Shown here: in pieces, positions 15,541 to 23,626 of the stretch
How positions within the stretch are numbered: position 1 is the stretch's first letter
Layout of the letters: each line of letters opens with the position of its first letter
Origin: Glutamicibacter ardleyensis
Lineage (GTDB): Bacteria; Actinomycetota; Actinomycetes; Actinomycetales; Micrococcaceae
Assembly: GCF_014644555.1 (NCBI RefSeq)
Contig: NZ_BMKX01000002.1
Span: forward strand, 434,001-498,000
Direction: 5' to 3'
DNA length: 64,000 nt
Made by a program: the position numbers and the translations under genes
The notes under the pieces: model-generated
Told to the model about the DNA's origin: nothing
What the model saw: only the letters and a program-made list of their open reading frames with translations
Databases searched by the model: none

Positions 15541-15751
15541 TGCGTCCCTCGCTTGTAGTTGCGATGTCTTCCAGCGGAATGCTGAATCTCGTGTGCAAGA
15601 GAGTGGAAACGCGTGCCGTAACCCCTTGCTCGTGGGTGTCGATCCTGTGGAGAGTGCTACGGCTGCACCCCAGCAGTTTGGAAAGTTCTTCATCACTGGG
15701 GATGTCGAAATCTTTCTTGACCTTGTCGAGTAGTCCAGGCGTGATGTACAA
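15461..15751 (-). CDS. Cro-like helix-turn-helix regulator
   Basis: The product begins MYITPGLLDKVKKDFDIPSD, followed by EELSKLLGCSRSTLHRID, a clear helix-turn-helix. The last 27 codons overlap the excisionase frame and encode a low-complexity tail. It is the first gene of the leftward early operon, and its start lies next to the cluster of TGACTCA sites. It is likely repressed in the lysogen and acts in the lytic switch. Confidence 0.7.
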   Translation of the reverse strand: MYITPGLLDKVKKDFDIPSDEELSKLLGCSRSTLHRIDTHEQGVTARVSTLLHTRFSIPLEDIATTSEGRIGRNQDPIPDSRGSGGTAQDQTPNRG

Positions 15752-15953
15752 AATCCCGCTCCATTCGATGACTCAAAATTGTTGTGACGTGACTCGTTTT
15801 CTAATCACAAATTCAGTAAAGCATGGACTGACTCACGAATGCAACACTTTGAGTAGATATTGAGTCAATCAGTGCATGAAAAAGTACGTGCCGTGTAATC
15901 TTTGTTACTCAAAAATGCTTGATTCTGACTCATCTATGAGGCACGATAAAGGA
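15752..15953. promoter_or_regulatory. Divergent phage switch region with TGACTCA operators
   Basis: TGACTCA or its complement occurs at 15769-15775, 15829-15835, 15861-15867 and 15926-15932, with near copies at 15790 (TGACTCG) and 15850 (TTGAGTA). The last site sits just before the repressor start. Chance alone would put about eight copies in the whole 64 kb, so four in 164 bases is a real cluster. These are inferred operators of the repressor and Cro-like protein controlling divergent promoters. Confidence 0.65.
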
Positions 15954-16319
15954 ATGAAACATATATCCTTCAAAGACCATCTGGACACGATCACAGGGAG
16001 CAAGAGTCTTAGATCTATTGCAGCTGAGATCGATGTCAATTCAGCGACCCTCACCCGTCAGCTACAAGACGGCCTGAAATTCGATACTGTCGTAGCGATC
16101 TGCCGTACCTATAAGTCCCCAATCATTCAGGCCTTGGGTATCGCTGGTCTCCTCACAGGGGATGAAGTGGAAGCAGTGGCCAACGCTACTGACCTCTCAC
16201 AGGTCGATGACGCTGCACTAGTCGCTGAACTCACCCGGCGCATGTCGCGCCCAGGCACTCCAGCTATCTACGACGAGCCATTAGATAACGTCGTGAAACT
16301 CGAAAAGCCTCAAGACTGA
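15954..16319 (+). CDS. Phage immunity repressor-like protein
   Basis: The product from ATG 15954 begins MKHISFKDHLDTITGSKSLR, and LRSIAAEIDVNSATLTRQLQ is a helix-turn-helix; upstream starts at 15936 and 15876 are possible but would overlap an operator. The C-terminal half is acidic and may mediate dimer contacts. It is the first rightward gene of the switch and lies just upstream of the integrase, the usual place for a lysogeny regulator. No peptidase (LexA-like) domain is present. Confidence 0.7.
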   Translation: MKHISFKDHLDTITGSKSLRSIAAEIDVNSATLTRQLQDGLKFDTVVAICRTYKSPIIQALGIAGLLTGDEVEAVANATDLSQVDDAALVAELTRRMSRPGTPAIYDEPLDNVVKLEKPQD

Positions 16320-16408
16320 CCACTGCACGCCCGTGTGACATTCGGGGAAGCTTGTCACCCGGCTAGCGGATCATTCTAGAAAAATCGAACCTGAGAGCTG
16401 GTAGTCCT

Positions 16409-17602
16409 ATGAGGGGGCGACCTCCACTGAGCCTAGGCACTCACGGCACAATCAAAGTCGTGGAGTCCGCCGCTGGCACATTCCAGGCCACATGTCGCTA
16501 CAGGGACATGGACGGCGTTACCCGTCGCGTCACTGCGACGGGTAGAACTAAGCGCGCGGCCAATGACGCATTGGGAGCGAAGATAGCGGTACGCAACCGC
16601 GGGCACGATGATGATTTGACCGCGGACAGTCGCATCCAGGATCTCGCCAAAGTGTGGATAGCACAGCATGAAGCGTCACCCGGCGCCTTGGAGCAGTACG
16701 CGGGGACCATTGAACGGCACATCACGCCTAAGATCGGTTCGCTACGCATCCGGGAGCTAACACCGGGCAGGGCAGACAAGTTTCTGCAATTGGTCGGCAC
16801 TAAGCACGCTGGCACCCACACGAAATCTAACGGGGAGTCGGTCCTCATTGGGGGTCCGAGCGCCGCCGTTACCGCGCGCGCTGTCCTAACCCAGATGATG
16901 AGCATGGCCGTCCGGTACGAGCTGTGCGACGTCAACCCGGTTCGTGAAGCCCGCACACCTAAGAGCGGACGCAAGCCGGTACGCGCCCTCAGTACAGACA
17001 TGCTTCAAGAGCTACTAGCGCACGTCAAAGAATGGGCTGCGGGTGGCACCTACGGCCCCGCACGGGATCAGAGCGTTCTGGACATGATCGAAGTACTTAT
17101 AGGCACCGGTGTTCGTCCTGGTGAAGTCCTCGCCCTGCGCTGGTCAGACGGCGTGATCCTCAGCGATGAGCCGTACATCGAGATCACAGGCACCGCGAAG
17201 CGCACCAAAGAGCGCGGGTTGCACAGGCAAGACAACCCTAAGAGTGAGAGCAGTGAACGGCAATTGCGCATCCCAGATTTTGTGGTGTCGATCCTGCGCC
17301 GTCGCCGGCTGCGCGCAAACGGGAATGACTACGTGTTCCCAAACCGTGATGGGGGACTGCGAGAGCCGGCCAACCTGAACAGGGTGTGGCGTGACGCGCG
17401 CGGTGAAGAGTGGGCTTGGGTGACACCTAAGAGTTTCCGCGCTGCGGTGGCCACCGTGATAGACCGGGAATCTGACAGTACTCATGCAGCGTCACAGCTT
17501 GGGCACTCAAACGATACGGTCACGCGGAAGCACTACATTGAGCACAATAAAATGGCGACTGATAATCGAGTCATCCTTGAGCGTTTCCGAGACGCGAGGT
17601 AG
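16409..17602 (+). CDS. int: Tyrosine site-specific integrase
   Basis: This 397-residue protein has an N-terminal AP2-like arm-binding domain, a SAM-like core-binding domain (IQDLAKVWIAQHEASPGALE) and a catalytic domain. Active-site residues are visible in GTGVRPGEVLAL (Arg I), TPKSFRAAVATVID (Arg II, with Lys where the family usually has His), QLGHSN (His) and KHYIEHNK (Tyr). It lies 147 bases from the tRNA-Asn att core, and so catalyses integration there. It is encoded in the same direction as the repressor. Confidence 0.93.
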   Translation: MRGRPPLSLGTHGTIKVVESAAGTFQATCRYRDMDGVTRRVTATGRTKRAANDALGAKIAVRNRGHDDDLTADSRIQDLAKVWIAQHEASPGALEQYAGTIERHITPKIGSLRIRELTPGRADKFLQLVGTKHAGTHTKSNGESVLIGGPSAAVTARAVLTQMMSMAVRYELCDVNPVREARTPKSGRKPVRALSTDMLQELLAHVKEWAAGGTYGPARDQSVLDMIEVLIGTGVRPGEVLALRWSDGVILSDEPYIEITGTAKRTKERGLHRQDNPKSESSERQLRIPDFVVSILRRRRLRANGNDYVFPNRDGGLREPANLNRVWRDARGEEWAWVTPKSFRAAVATVIDRESDSTHAASQLGHSNDTVTRKHYIEHNKMATDNRVILERFRDAR

Positions 17603-17629
17603 TCGTTTTATAGTCGTAAATTCCGTGCA

Positions 17630-17657
17630 TGAGTCAGTAGAGCACAGTATTGAGACA
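17630..17657. promoter_or_regulatory. TGAGTCA site between integrase and attR
   Basis: TGAGTCA is at 17630-17636 and a near copy TTGAGACA at 17650-17657. They match the switch operators and fall in the stretch between the integrase stop and attR. They may be repressor sites or integrase/excisionase arm sites; the sequence does not decide. Confidence 0.35.
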
Positions 17658-17749
17658 GTACGATATGTAGATCATTCTGGGGCGTTCGCCCTGATGGAAT
17701 CCCGTTTTACCCCTGTTTTATGGGGTATTGGTCAGACTTGACTATAAAA

Positions 17750-17784
17750 CGAAGGGTTACTGGTTCAAGTCCAGTTGGAGGAGC
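17750..17784 (+). other. attR core: 3' end of tRNA-Asn
   Basis: These 35 bases are identical to the anticodon-arm 3' side, T arm and acceptor end of the intact tRNA-Asn genes at 34374 and 35694. Immediately upstream the match becomes imperfect (GACTATAAAACGAAG against GACTGTTAATCGAAG), placing the strand-exchange region near the anticodon loop. The 5' half of the tRNA is absent, so this is an attachment-site remnant and not a gene. Confidence 0.9.
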
Positions 17785-17790
17785 TTACGA

Positions 17791-17823
17791 AGTCCCGATC
17801 CGCACTGCGGATCGGGACTTTTC
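17791..17823 (+). terminator. Terminator of the tRNA-Asn into which the phage integrated
   Basis: A 13-base perfect stem AGTCCCGATCCGC with a three-base loop is followed by TTTT. It lies seven bases after the att core on the host side. It would have terminated the original tRNA-Asn transcript, now 5'-truncated by the prophage. Confidence 0.85.
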
Positions 17824-17860
17824 ACATTTGCACGCAAGTTTGGGATCCTGGATCCGAGGG

Positions 17861-18709
17861 TTAGTCACCAAGTTTTTCTCGGGGCGTGGGAGCTTCCCAC
17901 AACCTGCGGGACTCTAAATACCAAAAGTAGCTAAACAGACCGATTTCGTACCATTCGACGATGAATAACGCCTGGGCTATCCCTAAAGCATTGAGTACAA
18001 ACCAACCGATGATGCCCAGTGCCATCAGGATCAGTAACACCGCATAATGTATTGGGCGTCCGCCGCTGGTATCTACCTCGCAGAGGTCTTCTCGTCCAAG
18101 ATGGCTGGCAATCGCAACGCCCATGCTGAGGATCAGCAACAAGGCTGCAGCGTAATGAACGCCGGCAAAGTCCGTGCCTTCTATGCTTCGCCAAAACAAC
18201 AAGCCGATGAATGCAACTAGCGCCACGGTGCTCGAAAGGCTCAGAATCGTACTGAGTTTACTCGTGTGCAGCGCGCGTGGAGTCCACTTCTTGGTTTTCC
18301 ATTCAAGCCAGACAAACACCGCAGATACGACTAAGACCGCGACTATCGAGATTTGCACTGACCGAATGAGCTGAATTTGCGCGGATGAGGTTAGCGACGA
18401 CAGCGTTTGGCCGAGTCTTGTCGGTACTAACGCCACAAAGATTGCGTAGAATCCGGCGAGGTTTAGTGCGTAGTCTTCTAGGGGAGCGCCCTTGTAGACC
18501 ACCAGCAGGACTCCAGTGGAAACGAGCATCGCGACGAAGAGATCTCGGCTGGGACCCAGATAGTAGGAACTGATCGAGTCCTCGACTTTACCGTTTAACA
18601 GACCATAGATCACGATGGCCACCATGAGCAGTAGCGGAACCACCAGTAGGGCCAGCCTGACGTAGCGTAGGGTGTCTCGGCCATAGAGGATTTCGTCTTT
18701 GCTACTCAT
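17861..18709 (-). CDS. Polytopic membrane protein, unknown function
   Basis: Starting at ATG 18707-18709 (MSSKDEILYGRDTLRYVRLA), the 282-residue product has about eight hydrophobic spans separated by short loops. It has no transporter signature, catalytic motif or binding-protein neighbour. DUF998-like membrane proteins have a similar layout, but I do not claim membership. It is the first host gene after the prophage and its end faces attR. Confidence 0.7.
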   Translation of the reverse strand: MSSKDEILYGRDTLRYVRLALLVVPLLLMVAIVIYGLLNGKVEDSISSYYLGPSRDLFVAMLVSTGVLLVVYKGAPLEDYALNLAGFYAIFVALVPTRLGQTLSSLTSSAQIQLIRSVQISIVAVLVVSAVFVWLEWKTKKWTPRALHTSKLSTILSLSSTVALVAFIGLLFWRSIEGTDFAGVHYAAALLLILSMGVAIASHLGREDLCEVDTSGGRPIHYAVLLILMALGIIGWFVLNALGIAQALFIVEWYEIGLFSYFWYLESRRLWEAPTPREKLGD

Positions 18710-18885
18710 ACTTGAATTCTGCAACAGCCGCTGCGTTGGCTAGGAATTGTTTGCAACTCAGCGTGTCGGCGTGGCGATAGTTTGTAGGAATTGCGGTGTC
18801 AGGAATCAACTTCCGGCCCATCCATGGCCGAAGATGGACTCAGTAACTAGTTATCCACCAAGGACTTTTCGAGGAAGATCAAACT

Positions 18886-19203
18886 TTGCGCGTTCAATTG
18901 CTGGTCATTGAGGACTGTCCTAATTCAGCCGTGGCATCTAATCGCCTTGAGGCGGCGTTCAAGTTGCTAGGAATCGATGGAGCCTCAGTGGTGCACCGTG
19001 TGATGAAAACGCGCGCAGACGTGCTTGGCACCGAATTTGCCGGATCTCCAACGATTACCGTCGATGGTTTAGACCTTTTCCCAAGTACCCCAACCGAAGA
19101 GCTAACCTGCCGTGTCTATTCGACCCCGCTTGGTCTGCAAGGTGCACCAGCAGTTGAACAATTGGCCGCCGCATTCACCGCCCGAGGCCTTAGAAAGCGC
19201 TAG
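18886..19203 (+). CDS. Thioredoxin-fold protein with single N-terminal Cys
   Basis: The start is TTG 18886 with a GAGGAAG site six bases upstream. The product opens MRVQLLVIEDCPNSAVASNR, where CPNS replaces a normal CxxC pair, and FAGSPTITVDGLDLF carries the cis-Pro of the thioredoxin fold. Such proteins occur beside mercury-resistance and alkylmercury-lyase-like genes, but none is present here. It is probably a cytosolic thiol protein of unknown partner. Confidence 0.65.
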   Translation: MRVQLLVIEDCPNSAVASNRLEAAFKLLGIDGASVVHRVMKTRADVLGTEFAGSPTITVDGLDLFPSTPTEELTCRVYSTPLGLQGAPAVEQLAAAFTARGLRKR

Positions 19204-19532
19204 CTACAGTGGTGCTGTACGTTGCCTAACAGAGCTGGGAGCACGCCATAAAGTGTCCACCTGCGGCTTCGTTGATGCCGATGCCACCAGCGCAGCTGAT
19301 CATCACGTACGGCGTTGATTCCTGGCCCCTGTTGCCTTGGTCAGTGTGTGATTTCCTATGCGACGTATCATCCAGCATCTGCTCTTTCAAAGCTCGCTCA
19401 GGCTAAAGTGTCGGAGCCTGACCGTAATGTCATTGATGGATCAACCAAGATTCAAATCGTCTCACGACCATGGGGTAGTGAGCGGTTCACCTCAACGCTT
19501 TTCTTAGCGTTGCCATCACTTGAGGAAAAATC
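19204..19532. other. Gap without a supported gene
   Basis: Open frames here are short, lack ribosome sites and have unlikely composition. The last 30 bases contain the GAGGA ribosome site of the following gene. A promoter for it is expected in this stretch, but no clear -35/-10 pair stands out. Confidence 0.5.
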
Positions 19533-20342
19533 ATGACTGTTGGAACTCCATTGGAGCCCGCACCACACTCGCCGGTCCCGCCGGCTAAGTCCACCGCAGG
19601 TAAAGGTCTAGGCATTGCAGCCTTGGTCATCGCGATTGTTGCCTTAACCCTGTGCTGGGTCCCGATTGTTAATAATTTTGCTGCGGTGCTCGGCTTTGTC
19701 GCCCTAATCTTGGGTATTGTTTCACTGGTCTTCGCTGCCAAGCGTCACGGGAGCAAAGGACTGGGTATTGCCTCAAGCGTGATCGCTATCGTGGCAATCA
19801 TCCTGGTTTTTGTTACACAGGCCGCCTACGTCAAAGCCATAGATGGTGTCTCAGCAGCCATTGAAGATGCTGCGGACGGTGAGGTCGCAGCCCCAGAGAA
19901 GGTTATCGAGCAGGCAGCGGATGAATCCGCTGTGTTCAAGGTGGGCGAGGCAATAACGATAGGCGAATATTCCGTCAACGTTAGTTCGGTAAATCTGAAC
20001 GCTGACGCGGCAATCGCCAAGGCGAACCCGTACAACGACAAAGCCGAGGGACAGTACGTCCTGGTAGACCTTTCGGTGGTCTACAACGGGGACGAAGAGG
20101 GCGACGCATGGATTGACCTGCAAGCAGAACTTGTGGGAGCCGACTCGCGTATCTATAGCACCACCACCTCGATGGCCACGCCAGCCAAGCCGGCGATGGA
20201 TGTCCCGACCCTGACCAATGGTGGCAAGGGTGTTTACCAGGTCGTCTTCGACGTGCCTGAAAAGGCACTGAGCGACGCGAAAATTCGTGTCACTGAGAGC
20301 CTGTCATTTGATGATGCTGCAGGACTTTGGGCTACCAAGTAA
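19533..20342 (+). CDS. DUF4190/DUF4352-type membrane-anchored protein
   Basis: The ATG follows a GAGGA site. After a Pro-rich cytoplasmic start, two or three hydrophobic spans (about residues 24-70 and 75-100) contain GLGIAALVIAIVALTLCWVP, the typical Gly/Ala-rich DUF4190 pattern. The outer domain (about 135-269) is a beta-sandwich resembling DUF4352 (GQYVLVDLSVVYNGDEEGDA). The family is common in Actinobacteria and its biochemical role is unknown. It is followed by a strong terminator. Confidence 0.8.
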   Translation: MTVGTPLEPAPHSPVPPAKSTAGKGLGIAALVIAIVALTLCWVPIVNNFAAVLGFVALILGIVSLVFAAKRHGSKGLGIASSVIAIVAIILVFVTQAAYVKAIDGVSAAIEDAADGEVAAPEKVIEQAADESAVFKVGEAITIGEYSVNVSSVNLNADAAIAKANPYNDKAEGQYVLVDLSVVYNGDEEGDAWIDLQAELVGADSRIYSTTTSMATPAKPAMDVPTLTNGGKGVYQVVFDVPEKALSDAKIRVTESLSFDDAAGLWATK

Positions 20343-20365
20343 TCTAGCGAAATCTGCTAATGAGC

Positions 20366-20406
20366 ATGGGCCAGGCCGCACGGATATCCCGTGCGGCCTG
20401 GCCCAT
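20366..20406. terminator. Strong 18-bp hairpin between convergent genes
   Basis: An 18-base perfect stem (ATGGGCCAGGCCGCACGG at 20366) with a five-base loop lies between the DUF4190 gene and the convergent TetR gene. It has no long T tail on the plus strand but probably terminates transcription from both sides. Confidence 0.8.
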
Positions 20407-20413
20407 CTCTGTA

Positions 20414-20968
20414 TTAGCCCGCAGTAGCTACTCTATCGATGTGGATCTGCACAGTGTATGCGTACTGTTCAACCACTTCATCAGGATCAAATTCTTCGGA
20501 CGGGAAATATCCCAACACTCGTAGCCCTTCAGCCAACCCAAGCAGTTGACAGGCCACGGCGGAGGCATGGCGACGGTCTTCGGTGGTGTCTCCAATGATC
20601 CGAGCGACCCCATTGAGGTACTTTTCACGCAACTCCTGTTGTGTGATTTTCGGGGTAGGGGATTGTCTGATCCGTGGAACTAGCGTTTGCCACGGATCGA
20701 TAACGTCATCCTCGCGACGATTCAGGATCTGCTGCACCATGGCCCGGCCAAGACTCTCACGCGGAAGATCCAAATCTGCGAGTGGAACCGTGACCGTGTT
20801 CGCGACCGTATATAACTCGGCCTTGGATCCAAAAAGCTTGATCACCAACGCGGGGGAGACTTCGGCAATTTCGGCGATCTCGCGCACGGTGACATCGTGG
20901 AATCCGCGTTCGCCAAAGAGCCCGGCAGCGGCTTTGCGAATTCGTGCCCGCCCATTGTCCGTGCTCAT
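20414..20968 (-). CDS. TetR-family transcriptional regulator
   Basis: The N-terminus has the TetR helix-turn-helix: RIRKAAAGLFGERGFHDVTV and REIAEIAEVSPALVIKLFGS. The C-terminal ligand domain is of usual length (184 aa in total). Its ATG overlaps the stop of the MFS gene (ATGA), so both are one transcript. The 24-base palindrome in front of the MFS gene is the likely operator, giving autoregulated, drug-inducible efflux. Confidence 0.85.
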   Translation of the reverse strand: MSTDNGRARIRKAAAGLFGERGFHDVTVREIAEIAEVSPALVIKLFGSKAELYTVANTVTVPLADLDLPRESLGRAMVQQILNRREDDVIDPWQTLVPRIRQSPTPKITQQELREKYLNGVARIIGDTTEDRRHASAVACQLLGLAEGLRVLGYFPSEEFDPDEVVEQYAYTVQIHIDRVATAG

Positions 20969-22878
20969 GCTGGGAGCTCGATATCAACCCGTTCGGTCCG
21001 GGCACGCAAAATGACCTTGACTGACGCAGCTGTCTCGGTCTGCGGCGAAGCTGCCGTGAGCACATAGGTACCCACCGGAGGAAGATCTAAGGTGTAACTA
21101 CCTAGATCATCGGTGTGGGTCGCAGCGATGAAGTCACCGGCGCCTGCACTGAGGCTTACCAGCGCACCGGCTACGACGGTTTCACCGGAAGCTACCACGC
21201 CACTGAGCGAGAGCATATGGTGCAGTTCAATGTCATGTTCCGTGATGCCTTCGGAGAATGTTACTAAATGGGAGCTGGGAACCCATCCAGCGGCGTTGGC
21301 GACCACCACATAACGGCCAGGTCCAGGCAGTACCGCGCTAAATTGACCTTCGTGGTCGGTACGAGCCCAGTCGCCAGGTACTCCATCCTCGCGGACAAAA
21401 GTCACGATGGCAGGTTGTTGGGTCCCGGGTCGCGGAGTCATGATGACCCGGCCATGAACCATGGTCTCTTCGACATCGGTCTCAATTTTAGGCACTGGGC
21501 TGCTACTAGGGATAAACAGCGCAATACCGATACCGATGATGGCGGCCAACGCGGCGAGCCAAAAGGATAAGTGCATTGCGTTAAGCGAGGGCAAGGGAAC
21601 GCCGTTGTACTCCACGACCATCGTGGCAAGGATTAGTCCGGTCAAAGCACTGGCCACCGTGGTGCCTAGCGAGCGGATCAGTGCGTTCACGCCGTTGGCG
21701 GAGGCGGTTTCGGTAATTGGTACCGCACTCATGATCAGTGTTGGCATCGCCGCGTAGGAGAACGCGACGCCAACGTTGACCAGTGTGGCTCCCACAATGA
21801 TCTGCCAAACTGCATCATCGAGGAAGACTCTGGCAATATAGGTTAACGCCATGATGGCGCCACCAAAGATAATGGTAGGTTTGCCGCCCCAACGATTGAG
21901 CATTGCTCCGGCCGCGCCGGAGAGCGCAACCATGGCCAATCCCGAGGGCACCATGGCCAAACCTGCAACTAATACCGAGAGGCCAAAGCCATAGCCCGTT
22001 TGTTCGGGGATCTGTAGCTGCTGAGTGGTGATAAGCATGTTAACGAACATCGCCACGCAGAGGAAAAACGAGGAAACGTTGGTTAGTAACACTGGGCGTT
22101 TGACGGCGGTGCGCAGGTCAATCATGGGTTGGTTGACGCGTAACTGCAACGGAATCCAGCCTGCAAGCAATGCGAGCGAAAGGGCAAAAAGACCCAGCGT
22201 GAGAGGGCTGGTCCAACCCCAGCTGGCACCCTTGGAAATTGCGAGCAATGCGGCGGTCAAAAGAACTGAGAGCACTAGCGCGCCGGCGATGTCGAAGCGG
22301 CCCGGTGTGGTGATCTTTGATTCTTTGACCAGCAGCAGCACGCCCACGAGGAAAACTAGTCCCAGTGCGGCGGAAACCCAGAACAGGGATTCCCAACCGT
22401 AGGCGTTGTAAAGTAAGCCCGACATTGGCATGCCTAAGGCCGAACCGATGCCCAGGGTTGCACTCATCAATGCGACGGCGGAGGCTACTTTTTCCTTGGG
22501 TAGTTCATCACGGAGTACTGAGATGCCGACAGGAATTAAGGAAGATGCAAATCCCTGCATTGCTCGGCCTGCGATCAGTGAGCCAAAACTTCCGCCAATT
22601 GCTGCCACTAGCGAGCCCGCGGTCATGACGGCCAGCGCCAGTATCAGCATCTTGCGTTTGCCGTACATGTCGGCCATGCGTGAGATGACCGGGGTGAAAA
22701 TTGCGGCGCTGAGCAGTGTGGCGGTGACCAGCCACGATGAGTCTTCTGCGGAGACACCGAGGATCACCGGAAAATCCGGTAGGAGCGGGACAACAAGGGT
22801 TTGCTGGAGCGCCACTACCATTCCGCACAGGGCTAGGACGGTGGTGGTAGCCCATGAGGGGACGGAACGAATCGGCAC
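20965..22878 (-). CDS. DHA2-type MFS drug exporter with C-terminal beta-domains
   Basis: Residues 1-455 form a 14-span MFS protein of the drug:H+ DHA2 class, with LVVPLLPDFPVILGVSAEDS in helix 1 and MYGKRKMLILALAVMTAGSL in the A-motif loop. The last 170 residues are unusual: two carboxypeptidase-regulatory-like (Ig-like beta) units, VHGRVIMTPRPGTQQPAIVT and LSGVVASGETVVAGALVSLS, each ending in a GxYxL/VVANA pattern. These would lie on one membrane face after the last helix. The start is GTG 22876-22878. It is co-transcribed with tetR. Confidence 0.85.
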   Translation of the reverse strand: MPIRSVPSWATTTVLALCGMVVALQQTLVVPLLPDFPVILGVSAEDSSWLVTATLLSAAIFTPVISRMADMYGKRKMLILALAVMTAGSLVAAIGGSFGSLIAGRAMQGFASSLIPVGISVLRDELPKEKVASAVALMSATLGIGSALGMPMSGLLYNAYGWESLFWVSAALGLVFLVGVLLLVKESKITTPGRFDIAGALVLSVLLTAALLAISKGASWGWTSPLTLGLFALSLALLAGWIPLQLRVNQPMIDLRTAVKRPVLLTNVSSFFLCVAMFVNMLITTQQLQIPEQTGYGFGLSVLVAGLAMVPSGLAMVALSGAAGAMLNRWGGKPTIIFGGAIMALTYIARVFLDDAVWQIIVGATLVNVGVAFSYAAMPTLIMSAVPITETASANGVNALIRSLGTTVASALTGLILATMVVEYNGVPLPSLNAMHLSFWLAALAAIIGIGIALFIPSSSPVPKIETDVEETMVHGRVIMTPRPGTQQPAIVTFVREDGVPGDWARTDHEGQFSAVLPGPGRYVVVANAAGWVPSSHLVTFSEGITEHDIELHHMLSLSGVVASGETVVAGALVSLSAGAGDFIAATHTDDLGSYTLDLPPVGTYVLTAASPQTETAASVKVILRARTERVDIELPA

Positions 22879-22910
22879 GGCGGTGGCCTAACAAAATAGC
22901 TGAATCAAAT

Positions 22911-22934
22911 AAGGGTAAACAGCTGTTTACCCTT
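22911..22934. promoter_or_regulatory. Perfect 24-bp palindrome, TetR operator
   Basis: The half-site AAGGGTAAACAG is followed at once by its exact reverse complement CTGTTTACCCTT. It starts 33 bases before the MFS GTG. Position, length and symmetry match TetR-family operators, and the regulator is encoded in the operon that it would control. Confidence 0.8.
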
Positions 22935-23124
22935 GGTAAGAACACACTGTTTCTTCAGCTACTGTCAAGTAGGTTTGAAGCGTGCCGTGGCGGAAAATTG
23001 TGGCATCTGAGCTTGTCGGGAACACTTTAGTCTCGAACTATGCGTCGCATGCCCGGTCCACTCAACCGTCGTCGCGGTATGTATGAGACCTTGAAAGTCT
23101 GGTATTCAAATAGCTAAAAGCAAA

Positions 23125-23163
23125 GAAGGCGAAGCGGCGCTCTGCAAGCGCGGCTCCACCTTC
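23125..23163 (-). terminator. Terminator downstream of ribH-like gene
   Basis: On the minus strand GAAGG...GAGC pairs imperfectly with GCTT...CCTTC around an inner GCGC-rich stem, followed by TTTGCTTTT. It lies 26 bases after the lumazine synthase stop. The remaining gap to 22935 shows no gene. Confidence 0.6.
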
Positions 23164-23188
23164 AAAGTTTTTGAATAATCTGTTAGCG

Positions 23189-23626
23189 CTACTGATCTAA
23201 CGCAGCGATGGCACGCACCGCGCGCGCAGCCTCTGCACCCTTCTTGACGAAGTGCTCAAAGTAGAACGTCTGGTGCTCGTCATTTGAGTGGAAATGATGT
23301 GGGGTCAGGCTCACCGAGAACGTTGGCACATTCGTGTCCAACTGAACTCGCATCAACCCGTCGACCACTGCTTGGGCAACAAAATCATGGCGATAAATGC
23401 CGCCATCCACCACAAGTGCGGCAGCCACTACGGCATCGTACTTTTCGCTCTGTGCGAGGCGCTTCGCCTGAAGCGGCATTTCATAGGCGCCCGGTACGGT
23501 GACCACGTTCAGCGTGTAGTCGGTGCCGGACTCGTCCATATCGGCTTCGAAGCCGGCTAAAGCTTGGTCGACAATATCTGCATGCCAGCTCGCTTTGATA
23601 AACGCGATGTTGAGTTGCTTGCTCAT
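23189..23626 (-). CDS. ribH2: 6,7-dimethyl-8-ribityllumazine synthase, RibH2 type
   Basis: The 145-residue product opens MSKQLNIAFIKASWHADIVD, and has GAYEMPLQAKRLA and VVDGGIYRHDFVAQAVVDGL, the signatures of lumazine synthase. ASWHADI near the start and VSLTPHHFHS near residue 105 are characteristic of the RibH2 (Brucella-like, decameric) subtype rather than the usual RibH1. It condenses the ribityl-pyrimidine and butanone phosphate in riboflavin synthesis. It stands alone, with no other rib gene in the window. A GGAG site precedes the ATG. Confidence 0.85.
   Translation of the reverse strand: MSKQLNIAFIKASWHADIVDQALAGFEADMDESGTDYTLNVVTVPGAYEMPLQAKRLAQSEKYDAVVAAALVVDGGIYRHDFVAQAVVDGLMRVQLDTNVPTFSVSLTPHHFHSNDEHQTFYFEHFVKKGAEAARAVRAIAALDQ

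Larger units (their letters stand above)
1..17784. mobile_element. Prophage, right part (early, switch and integration modules)
   Basis: About 35 small genes run leftward with 1-8 base overlaps, followed by a divergent repressor/integrase pair and a tRNA-Asn 3' end that repeats sequence found at 34.4 and 35.7 kb. The content (SMC-like ATPase, RecB-like exonuclease, RecT, RuvC, HNH, methyltransferase, integrase) is that of the early half of a temperate actinobacterial siphophage. No capsid, tail or lysis gene is visible, so the left end and attL with the intact tRNA-Asn must lie before base 1. The right boundary is the end of the 35-base tRNA repeat at 17,784. Confidence 0.93.

Noticed and set aside
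16498-17001. Antisense frame within the integrase gene
   Set aside because: It is fully opposite the integrase coding sequence and carries no recognisable domain.
17750-17784. A complete tRNA-Asn at attR
   Set aside because: Only the 3' half is present; D arm and 5' acceptor strand are missing, so it is an attachment-site remnant.
17728-17934. Short frames over the attR tRNA remnant
   Set aside because: They translate tRNA and terminator sequence; no ribosome site is present.
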